From NCBI GenBank assembly GCA_964516555.1, contig CAZFAI010000009.1, positions 1 through 23,323 on the forward strand: DNA of 23,323 bases. Reading direction: 5' to 3'. A model generated the notes under the pieces. The model was given only the letters and a program-made list of their open reading frames with translations. It made no database searches and was not told where the DNA came from. Both the position numbers and the translations under genes were made by a program. Position 1 is the first letter of the stretch. The number at the start of each line of letters is the position of its first letter. The DNA comes from CAZFAI01 sp964516555 (GTDB lineage Bacteria; Patescibacteriota; Microgenomatia; UBA12405). Below are positions 15,830-21,760 of the stretch, piece after piece.

Positions 15830-16165
15830 TTATTGGGCAGCACCAAAAGCTCCGGTGGCCAAATCTGAAACCACATTGGTCAAAACGAAAGCTCCCAGGA
15901 CGATAGCTAACCCAATAGCAGAATAAAGCACCGTTTTCTTAGACCTTTCCAGTGTTTCTGGATTCCCGGAACTGGTGATATACCCAACTCCACCCCAAAC
16001 GAAAAATCCCGCAGCGACTAGTCCGGCTAAAGTTACTAAAACCTGAATTACGCTTTTGATGAAGGTTTCAATTTTGGTAACGTCTGCGGAAGCGGCATAA
16101 GCCGGAGACGCAAGGGAGAGGGCAAAAACAGCTAAGACTGCAAGTGTGATAAATTTTCTTTTCAT
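15830..16165 (-). CDS. VirB2/TrbC-like pilin
   Basis: This 111-residue protein has a clear signal peptide (1-24, ending PAYA before ASADV) and two membrane helices (about 42-62 and 83-102) joined by a short polar loop, GYITSSGNPETLERSKK. That is the architecture of VirB2/TrbC major pilins, and its mature length of about 87 residues fits. The start is fixed by GGAGG placed 7 nt before ATG 16165. It is the first gene of the secretion operon and is preceded by a leader containing a terminator-type hairpin. First position and a strong ribosome site fit the high demand for a pilus or surface-fibre subunit. Confidence 0.87.
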   Translation of the reverse strand: MKRKFITLAVLAVFALSLASPAYAASADVTKIETFIKSVIQVLVTLAGLVAAGFFVWGGVGYITSSGNPETLERSKKTVLYSAIGLAIVLGAFVLTNVVSDLATGAFGAAQ

Positions 16166-16182
16166 AACCTGACCTCCATATA

Positions 16183-16197
16183 CAAATTAATAATTTG
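16183..16197. promoter_or_regulatory. 15-bp palindrome before the pilin gene
   Basis: CAAATTA-A-TAATTTG is a perfect inverted repeat with a single central base, lying just upstream of the pilin Shine-Dalgarno. It could be an operator or a short AU-rich leader hairpin. AT-rich palindromes of this size can arise by chance. Confidence 0.3.
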
Positions 16198-16212
16198 CTG
16201 ATGAGGGCAGGC

Positions 16213-16262
16213 CTCAAGTTACAAAAAAAGCCCCTTGTCGGGGCAGTTCTTGTAAACTTGAG
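16213..16262 (-). terminator. Nested leader hairpin with terminator upstream of the pilin operon
   Basis: On the minus strand GCCCC-GACAA-GGGGC is followed by seven Ts (16244-16223), a textbook intrinsic terminator. It is enclosed in a second inverted repeat, CTCAAGTTTACAA (16262-16250) and TTGTAACTTGAG (16224-16213), pairing with one bulged base. It lies downstream of the promoter-like pair at 16267-16294 and upstream of the pilin start. It may end transcription from the 209-residue gene or act as an attenuator of the secretion operon. Confidence 0.75.
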
Positions 16263-16266
16263 AGAA

Positions 16267-16294
16267 TTATTATATATAGCCTGGTAAAAGTCAA
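16267..16294 (-). promoter_or_regulatory. Candidate promoter of the secretion operon
   Basis: Minus strand TTGACT (16294-16289) is followed after 16 bp by TAATAA (16272-16267); a TATAAT is also present at 16274-16269 but with only 14-bp spacing. Predicted transcription would begin near 16260, at the 5' arm of the leader hairpin. Confidence 0.5.
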
Positions 16295-16368
16295 CTAGAT
16301 AAGCGTTGGGTGAATACAACCAAACGAGCAATTAACACCAATGCTTTCGAGAACCTATATAGATTCGA

Positions 16369-16998
16369 TTATTTGTTTTGAGAATTTGTTGGTCTATACA
16401 GTTGGGTTATCAAAATTGGATTGTCACTTCGCTCCCTGTGAACACTATCCACGACCGTCATATATACACGCGGTTCTTTCAAAGGAAAAGTATCCACTGT
16501 GAGCATTTTTGCTTTCCCGATATTCGTCATTCGCACATCAGGATCGTTAGACAATGTAATTTGGATGTCCCGAGGCATTTCGTTAAATGGATGCTTAAGT
16601 ACATAGTCGGTTTCGGCTATGTTTTCAGCGTCATGAGGCTTCCAGGGTGAGAGTGAAAATATCGTGTACGTCAGTAAATCTAGGCCTTTAGATTCTTGTA
16701 AACAAGGCAGCTCTTTAATCTGATCTAGATATTTCGGATCAGTTGTTTTGTAGTGAGCTACACCTCCATTGTAGTGATAGGTAAACTCCTGAATGCTCAT
16801 TTTGTATTCCTCATAACTTGTCGGATTGAAGTTGTCATCGCGCTCCTGGCCTATCCAAGACGTATGTTCAAAAGTAGGTAATACGATCTTAACGTAATAT
16901 TCCCCAAAACGATCTTGAGGGTTACTAATGCCGCAGATTTTGAAATAAGACCCTTCCAAGTCCCTTATAAACACTCGTTTAATGGCCAGCTTATTCAT
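16369..16998 (-). CDS. Hypothetical protein, 209 residues
   Basis: I do not recognise a family. The protein has no signal peptide, no membrane segment and no obvious catalytic motif; it is predicted mixed alpha/beta, with many aromatic residues and a strand-rich middle (EYYVKIVLPTFEH, IQEFTYHYNGGVAHYK). It stands alone between the pilin leader and the non-coding region. A TATAAT on the minus strand at 17013-17008 ends 9 bases before ATG 16998, which would give an almost leaderless transcript. Its end is about 75 bases before the candidate promoter of the pilin operon. Confidence 0.7.
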   Translation of the reverse strand: MNKLAIKRVFIRDLEGSYFKICGISNPQDRFGEYYVKIVLPTFEHTSWIGQERDDNFNPTSYEEYKMSIQEFTYHYNGGVAHYKTTDPKYLDQIKELPCLQESKGLDLLTYTIFSLSPWKPHDAENIAETDYVLKHPFNEMPRDIQITLSNDPDVRMTNIGKAKMLTVDTFPLKEPRVYMTVVDSVHRERSDNPILITQLYRPTNSQNK

Positions 16999-17007
16999 AG
17001 TTGCTGA

Positions 17008-17013
17008 ATTATA
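17008..17013 (-). promoter_or_regulatory. TATAAT box before the 209-residue gene
   Basis: A perfect -10 consensus on the minus strand immediately upstream of ATG 16998. No matching -35 hexamer is visible at the usual distance. Confidence 0.3.
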
Positions 17014-17057
17014 CGTCTAAATACTCTTTATGAGATAAGAAGGAGTCTTACCCCTCT

Positions 17058-17114
17058 TTTTGCAAGGGTTTCCGTTTCACTCCAATAAACTGCGCTACGC
17101 TTGCCCTTGCAAAA
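17058..17114. repeat. 11-bp inverted repeat beside the scaffold gap
   Basis: TTTTGCAAGGG (17058-17068) and CCCTTGCAAAA (17104-17114) are perfect inverted copies separated by 35 bases. The region encodes no supported protein. It lies in the 17000-17400 interval between divergent genes. A hairpin with this size of loop could be a cis-acting DNA site or part of a non-coding RNA. No U-run follows on either strand to make it a terminator. Confidence 0.6.
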
Positions 17115-17136
17115 TTTCACCCCGCTTTTCGGTTCC

Positions 17137-17146
17137 NNNNNNNNNN
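17137..17146. other. Assembly gap (Ns)
   Basis: Ten undetermined bases in the non-coding interval. The real length is unknown, so distances across this interval and any RNA or gene located here may be incomplete. Confidence 0.95.
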
Positions 17147-17220
17147 AACTATATTTATATATGGATTTATTTGATGTGCATTATTAAAATTTTCAAGTTG
17201 CCATTATCAGCAGGCATAGA

Positions 17221-17354
17221 ACCATCAGCCTCACGGTAATGCTAATTATGGTGGAGGTCGCAACCAGTGAGAGGCCCATACGCAAGCCGAAGACCGAAGC
17301 GTAGGTGGGAATTTGCGACCGAAGGGCAATAAAAGGAAGCATGAACATGCTTCC
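17221..17354 (+). promoter_or_regulatory. Structured non-coding region upstream of the DUF2958 gene
   Basis: Several nested inverted repeats lie here. ACCAT (17221-17225) pairs with ATGGT (17248-17252). GGTCGCAA (17256-17263) pairs exactly with TTGCGACC (17313-17320). Inside it CCCA-TACGC pairs with GCGTA-(GG)-TGGG around a loop containing two of three CCGAAG repeats (17287, 17294, 17319). Finally GGAAGCATG (17335-17343) and CATGCTTCC (17346-17354) form a near-perfect palindrome. The Shine-Dalgarno of the DUF2958 gene follows about 30 bases later. This looks like a folded leader RNA or the 3' part of a small RNA; I match it to no known family. Confidence 0.5.
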
Positions 17355-17399
17355 CAACAATTAAATTTTCGGGAAGATCCAGAAGGAGGTGAAGAAATA

Positions 17400-17717
17400 G
17401 TGAAGCTATTAACCAAGGAAATACTTAAAAGATTTGAAGCAGTCGGCAGGCAAGAAGACAGCAAAGATCCGCTGGTGATTGCCAAGTTTTTCAATCCGAC
17501 AGGTGCCGGCACCTGGTATGCCACTGAATACGATCCGGAGTCACGAATGTTTTTCGGCTTTGTTTCCATATTTGGGGACTGGAACGATGAATGGGGTTCT
17601 TTTTCACTCGCCGAGCTTGAGAGTTACCACGGCAAGTTTGGATTAGGAATTGAGCGGGATCTGTATTTTGGAGAAAAGCGTATAAGCGAGATTGTCCCTG
17701 AAGCTGTCCAAGGCTAA
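17400..17717 (+). CDS. DUF2958-family protein
   Basis: This 105-residue protein shows the conserved course of DUF2958: LLTKEI at the start, then VIAKFFNPTGAGTWYATEYD, FFGFVSIFGDWNDEWGSFSL and a GLGIERDLYF segment near the end. The family is common on plasmids and integrative elements, and its function is unknown. The start chosen is GTG 17400, because AGAAGGAGG lies just upstream (17381-17389) and the protein then begins exactly where the family does; an ATG-less extension to 17313 would run through the palindromes upstream. It is the only plus-strand gene in the middle of the element and converges on the replication-relaxation gene. Confidence 0.85.
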   Translation: MKLLTKEILKRFEAVGRQEDSKDPLVIAKFFNPTGAGTWYATEYDPESRMFFGFVSIFGDWNDEWGSFSLAELESYHGKFGLGIERDLYFGEKRISEIVPEAVQG

Positions 17718-17721
17718 ACAC

Positions 17722-17757
17722 TACCAGCCGTTAGGTCTCTTCGCTTCACGGCTGGTA
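17722..17757. terminator. Hairpin between convergent genes
   Basis: TACCAGCCGT (17722-17731) and ACGGCTGGTA (17748-17757) form a perfect 10-bp stem with a 16-base loop in the 46 bases between the stops of the DUF2958 gene and the replication-relaxation gene. No U-run follows on either strand, so intrinsic termination is plausible from position but not certain. Confidence 0.5.
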
Positions 17758-17763
17758 TAAAAA

Positions 17764-18534
17764 CTATTCATCCTCTTCCTCTATCTTTTCCCATTTCCCA
17801 GTGAATGCTTGTTCTTTGGTGGCAATGTAAACATCGACTTGATCCAGTGAAGTCTCTTCATAGATACGACCTATATGTTTTTTCATATAAATCATGCTGG
17901 CCACACTAGGACAGATAAAAAGAAGAGTGGGAAAATCGTGACCGGTTACTTCCTCAAATGTTCCCTCGTCAATGTAGTCGCAGTATTGTTCCACTCGTTT
18001 GCGAAGCGCAAAGCGGGGTGAGCTATCATCTACTATCTCGACAAAATAGCGTTTGGTATTACCAGCCTCATCAATCCGGGCAAAATAGGCATCGGGTAAG
18101 GGGTGGATTAAGTAGGGATGAGCTAGTAAATCGGTTTTAGTGAAAAAGTGTAAGGTGTGGTTGGTTTTGGTTGATTCGCTCCGCAGATAAAGAAAGTATT
18201 CAGCTAGAAAAGAGGTGTGGGTAATAAACTGCTGGGAACGAACCTTTTCTTTGTAAATCCGCTTTAAGGCCCGCTTATCAAAACCTTCTGTATTCTCAAG
18301 CACTTTAATGCTCCCGGAGGATAGATAATAGACAGCTGGTAGGTTACTCAGTCCCAGTGTTCGGGAGTAATGTTTGTCGATGTAATTATGAAATGAGAGA
18401 ACTTGAAGATGGTAGTTGGTATAGCGAATGGTTTGATTGATAAGTTTAGAAAGTTGAATACTAGTTAAGAAGCGAAAGCGATAGAGGTAATGAAGGATAT
18501 CGAGTTGAATTGGTTTAAGTTTGTGACTGTCCAT
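17764..18534 (-). CDS. Replication-relaxation family protein
   Basis: This 256-residue protein resembles proteins annotated as involved in plasmid replication-relaxation. An N-terminal winged-helix region (LKPIQLDILHYLYRFRFLTS to about 75) is followed by a C-terminal domain with P-D-A-Y-F and, one strand later, Y-F-V-E-I-V-D-D (about 148-170), the spacing of a PD-(D/E)XK-like core. These proteins regularly sit beside VirD4-like genes in CPR and Gram-positive elements and may bind or process element DNA. Here it lies downstream of the VirD4-like gene with a 134-base gap that holds its own promoter-like region and palindromes. The C-terminus is acidic. Nuclease or nickase activity is an inference. 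Confidence 0.75.
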   Translation of the reverse strand: MDSHKLKPIQLDILHYLYRFRFLTSIQLSKLINQTIRYTNYHLQVLSFHNYIDKHYSRTLGLSNLPAVYYLSSGSIKVLENTEGFDKRALKRIYKEKVRSQQFITHTSFLAEYFLYLRSESTKTNHTLHFFTKTDLLAHPYLIHPLPDAYFARIDEAGNTKRYFVEIVDDSSPRFALRKRVEQYCDYIDEGTFEEVTGHDFPTLLFICPSVASMIYMKKHIGRIYEETSLDQVDVYIATKEQAFTGKWEKIEEEDE

Positions 18535-18550
18535 AGATATTGGGCAGCTT

Positions 18551-18588
18551 GAAATGATTGTATCATTTCCTCTCCCTTATATATAAGG
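18551..18588 (-). promoter_or_regulatory. Two palindromes in the promoter region of the replication-relaxation gene
   Basis: GAAATGAT-TGT-ATCATTTC (18551-18569) is a perfect inverted repeat with a 3-base centre. On the minus strand it contains TGATACAAT, an extended -10-like element (TGnTACAAT), so a bound repressor would cover the promoter. A second perfect palindrome, CCTTATATATAAGG (18575-18588), lies just upstream where a -35 box would be; it is itself flanked by CCTCT and AGAGG. Confidence 0.5.
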
Positions 18589-18652
18589 AATAAGAGGAGA
18601 AAATAAAAATTAAATATCCCGTGTTATCAATCAAAACTGAAAAATAAATTAA

Positions 18653-18664
18653 CCTACCGGTAGG
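18653..18664. repeat. 12-bp palindrome after the VirD4-like gene
   Basis: CCTACCGGTAGG is a perfect palindrome directly downstream of the VirD4-like stop, followed on the minus strand by an AT-rich stretch with TTATTTTT. It could be a weak terminator or a protein-binding site. Confidence 0.35.
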
Positions 18665-18668
18665 CTAA

Positions 18669-21251
18669 TTATGGCACCGCAGAATAGATCTTCTTAGAAG
18701 CCGATTTTTCTTTGATTTTGGTAATTGTTTCAATGGAACCGATGTACTTTTTGGCATACAACTTCCGAGACGACTCAATCACTTCACTGACTCGGTTCTG
18801 ACTGTATTCAATCTTTACCGGAACCGTAATCCCGGAAAACGGCTCCTCCGGGTTCATAGCTCCAAGCCGCATATAGAATCGGTAAGAAGGTAGGCTGGCA
18901 ATCTCGCCATCCTCAACATAGGGTCTGAATTGTGGCAAGATGACTCGCTCATCTTCAGGATTAGCCGTTCTAAAACAAATTACCGTACCGGTATTGGCCA
19001 AGGTCACGTTTACTAGTGAAGTTTCTTCTAACTGTGAAGTAGTTTGGTGGGCAAGAATGGCATTAAGCCGGTATTTCCTGGCTTCCGAAAGGATTTGAGC
19101 AAAAGCCGGAGTGGCGAAGTTTTGGAATTCATCAACATATAGGTAGAAATCTTTTCTATCTTCTTGTTTCATCCGGGCCCGTTTTAATGCTGCCAATTGG
19201 ATTTTAGCCATCACCAAAACTCCAAAGACACTAGAGTTATCCTCACCAATCTTGCCCTTAGAGAGATTACATAAAAGAATCTTTCCCTCATTGATAATTG
19301 AGTCAAAACTAATGGTAGATTTTGGCTGCTCAAGAATTCGTTTAGCCGTGGGAGAGAATAAGAATCGCCCTATCTTGTTGGTAATCGGTGAAATCATCTT
19401 TACCTTTTGGTAATCGCCAGCTTTAGCAAATTCATACTTCCAGAAGTCTTTTAAGTTTTCATCGGTTAGGTTTTTAACCACTGATTTTCTAAAGCTGGTG
19501 TTGATTAACAGCTTGTAGATGGTAAACAAGGTGGCGTCAGGCACAGTAAAGGCTGTGTGGATGGTGTTTCGCAAGATGTATTCCATTCTTGGGCCGGAAT
19601 ACTTGTCGGTGTAAATCTTTTGAAAAACGGAAATGATGCTTTCGGCAATGAATTCTTTTTCTCTAATAGCTTCTTCTGAATCCAATCCCGGAGTTAGTTC
19701 CAGAAGGTTAATTCCCATAGGGTAGCTGATGTCGTCGGGGTTAAAGTAAACAACATCGGAAATACGATCGTGAGGGATAACAGAAATAATCTGGTCAGTT
19801 AAATCACCATGCGGATCAATTACAGCTAAACCTTTATTATGATCAATATCCTGCTTAATCATGGATAACAGCATGGTTGATTTACCGGTTCCGGTAGCGC
19901 CTAAGATATATACATGCCTTCGGCGTTCATCTTCAGTTAATCCAATCGGTGTCTCCGTACCACCATAGGTATTCTTAGCAAAATAGATATCTAAAGCTTT
20001 GTTTTGTTTAAGTGATAGCGGCGCTGGTAGTTCTTTACTGTGAAGTTTGGCAATGTTTTCCGTTTTGGTGGTGCTGGTGTAGGGAAAATGATAAAGATCG
20101 GACAACTCGCTCGTAGATAACACCATATCCGATATCCCATCGTGAAGTCTAGACTTAAACAACCATAAATATATCTTATTAATCACTTCAAAACGCGGCA
20201 TCCGCAAAGACCGAAGTGATTGGTAACCGGCATTGGTAAAAGGCGACAAAGCGGCAATAAACCCTTTGTAAGTTTTTCGTTGGGTAGTCGATTGTGCCAG
20301 TAGTCTAAACGAAACAGTAAACAACTGCTGGTCGATTTTTTGTTTAATTTGAGTTTCTACAATATCCCGATAAGTTGTATCCGGCAGCTTCGTATCGGCT
20401 GAGCCGATTGATAATACCGGCCCTTCTCTCCCACCGCTAAATACCCAAATCAACACTCCCAAAGGAAAAAGCGTTATTTGAAGCACTAGTCGAACGATAC
20501 CTAATAAAGTGTTTGTGGTTTGGGAGCTTTGGGCACTCGATAATACATCTTTCTTACTTAAAAAAAGACCTCGTATTCTTGCCACCTGACGCCTGATATT
20601 ATTAGCAGCTGGAGAAACCACCATCTGCATGGCTACTAGCTCATTCTCGCTTAGTTTAGTCATCGTACCGGTAATGTAAGCGATGGGATCGTACTCTTTT
20701 AAGTTGTCCTGTTTTTTTAAGGGGAAAATAAAAGAACGTGACAGGGTGATCGGAAATATTTGAGCTTCTTTGTTTGCAGTAAAGTAATCGGAAACTTCGT
20801 CGATTTGAATGCTGGGGAGATACGCAATCAGATTTTTCTTAACGATATAGGCATCTTCTGCCGGTACACGCATCAGGTAGCGAATACCTTTGTCTTTGGT
20901 AGAAACAATCTCAAAGGAACTAGATTTAGTAATGTCCAACCATTTATGCAACAACCGGCGTTGCCGCAGTAACCCGTGAACGGAAGCAAACAACTGGTTA
21001 GTGGTAAAAGCGCTTTGCTGAGTATCCGAAGGCAAAGTTAATTCTAAAAAGATATATGGCTTACAAGCCTCACGCCAAAACATATACAAACGGGTGACAG
21101 CGTAAGTGATAGTTACTACAACGCAAAACACTAAAAGGACTAATAAGGCTGGTATATATTGGGAGAGAACACTAGTAAAGGGAGAGAGGAACGAAACAAG
21201 AGAAAAAAGCTGTTTTTGAAGGATTTGGATTACTAGATTATTTTCCAACAT
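18669..21251 (-). CDS. VirD4/TraG-like coupling ATPase
   Basis: This 860-residue protein is a membrane-anchored DNA-pumping ATPase of the type IV coupling class. Hydrophobic segments lie at about 33-56 and 249-272. The motor domain starts near 440, with Walker A GATGTGKST (451-459), AVIDPHGD just after it and Walker B FYLYVDEFQ (702-710), followed by AHQTTSQL. Such proteins bring DNA substrates to the VirB4/VirB6 channel. It is longer than classical VirD4 because of a large N-terminal region, as in many CPR homologues. ATG 21251 directly follows a 7-bp hairpin stem (21252-21272), and no Shine-Dalgarno is visible, so the start or its control is unusual. It is divergent from the recombinase operon. 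Confidence 0.88.
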   Translation of the reverse strand: MLENNLVIQILQKQLFSLVSFLSPFTSVLSQYIPALLVLLVFCVVVTITYAVTRLYMFWREACKPYIFLELTLPSDTQQSAFTTNQLFASVHGLLRQRRLLHKWLDITKSSSFEIVSTKDKGIRYLMRVPAEDAYIVKKNLIAYLPSIQIDEVSDYFTANKEAQIFPITLSRSFIFPLKKQDNLKEYDPIAYITGTMTKLSENELVAMQMVVSPAANNIRRQVARIRGLFLSKKDVLSSAQSSQTTNTLLGIVRLVLQITLFPLGVLIWVFSGGREGPVLSIGSADTKLPDTTYRDIVETQIKQKIDQQLFTVSFRLLAQSTTQRKTYKGFIAALSPFTNAGYQSLRSLRMPRFEVINKIYLWLFKSRLHDGISDMVLSTSELSDLYHFPYTSTTKTENIAKLHSKELPAPLSLKQNKALDIYFAKNTYGGTETPIGLTEDERRRHVYILGATGTGKSTMLLSMIKQDIDHNKGLAVIDPHGDLTDQIISVIPHDRISDVVYFNPDDISYPMGINLLELTPGLDSEEAIREKEFIAESIISVFQKIYTDKYSGPRMEYILRNTIHTAFTVPDATLFTIYKLLINTSFRKSVVKNLTDENLKDFWKYEFAKAGDYQKVKMISPITNKIGRFLFSPTAKRILEQPKSTISFDSIINEGKILLCNLSKGKIGEDNSSVFGVLVMAKIQLAALKRARMKQEDRKDFYLYVDEFQNFATPAFAQILSEARKYRLNAILAHQTTSQLEETSLVNVTLANTGTVICFRTANPEDERVILPQFRPYVEDGEIASLPSYRFYMRLGAMNPEEPFSGITVPVKIEYSQNRVSEVIESSRKLYAKKYIGSIETITKIKEKSASKKIYSAVP

Positions 21252-21272
21252 AACTGCCTATGATGGGCAGTT
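21252..21272 (-). promoter_or_regulatory. Hairpin abutting the start of the VirD4-like gene
   Basis: Minus strand AACTGCC (21272-21266 arm) and GGCAGTT (21258-21252) form a 7-bp stem with a 7-base loop that ends exactly at the ATG. It occupies the position of the ribosome binding site, so it could be an operator or a translational block. Confidence 0.4.
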
Positions 21273-21357
21273 TTATCAAAAAACTAATAACTCCTGACTT
21301 GGCTGAATGATACTCCAGGATAGACATTTCTGCAAAGACAACTTGAGGCCAAACCTC

Positions 21358-21404
21358 TTGACACTATCAACATTTTTATATAAACTATAAATATATTTAT
21401 AGTT
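21358..21404 (+). promoter_or_regulatory. Recombinase-operon promoter with a 22-bp palindrome
   Basis: A perfect -35 box TTGACA (21358-21363) is followed after 17 bp by TAAACT (or after 15 bp by TATAAA). Overlapping the downstream side is a perfect 22-bp palindrome with arms AACTATAAATA (21383-21393) and TATTTATAGTT (21394-21404), ending 5 bases before the first ATG. No Shine-Dalgarno is seen for that ATG. The layout is that of a repressed promoter with the operator over the start site. Confidence 0.6.
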
Positions 21405-21409
21405 AAAAC

Positions 21410-21760
21410 ATGCCCATGAGCTTAGGATTAGAGTTATACCAACAACAGTTACCTCGAGAACAGTTTATAGCCCCTTTTGTACAAGTATTCGATCAACAGG
21501 CGAATAAGCTTAAATCCCAACTAAGCGTCACAGAAGTTTTGGATACTATGTTTCCAGAACAGAAGAGGCAAAATAAAGACTTGGCTAGGGTAAAAGAAGC
21601 TCTTGGAGATCTAGCTAAAGAATTTAGCGAGGCTCAGCTTAAGGAAATAGCCACGGATGTAGATTTTCTGGTGGCTACTTGGCTGGATGATTTTGAAAGA
21701 ACCTTATTTGACGGTCAAACATTAAGAGAAGTTTTGCATGAAAAAGGAGGTATGTTATGA
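21410..21760 (+). CDS. Small protein coupled to the recombinase, 116 residues
   Basis: I do not recognise a family. It is a soluble, helical, acidic protein with no membrane segment, and includes a stretch (about 38-85) with heptad-like leucines that could form a coiled coil. Starts at 21410 or 21416 are both possible. Its stop overlaps the recombinase ATG by 4 nt (ATGA), and the recombinase Shine-Dalgarno (AAAGGAGG, 21743-21751 region) lies inside its last codons, so the two are translated together. Candidate roles are a recombinase accessory factor or the regulator that binds the 22-bp palindrome, but no DNA-binding motif is evident. Confidence 0.65.
   Translation: MPMSLGLELYQQQLPREQFIAPFVQVFDQQANKLKSQLSVTEVLDTMFPEQKRQNKDLARVKEALGDLAKEFSEAQLKEIATDVDFLVATWLDDFERTLFDGQTLREVLHEKGGML

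Noticed and set aside
17041..17136. Short open frames beside the second gap as a partial gene
   Set aside because: No start with a ribosome site, no recognisable protein, and strong inverted-repeat structure instead.
17313..17399. N-terminal extension of the DUF2958 protein
   Set aside because: It has no ribosome site, runs through inverted repeats and lies outside the conserved family region.
16211..21350. Shared 11-mer AACTTGAGGCC in the pilin leader and near the recombinase promoter
   Set aside because: Repeats of this length are expected many times by chance in a 23-kb window, and the flanks do not match.
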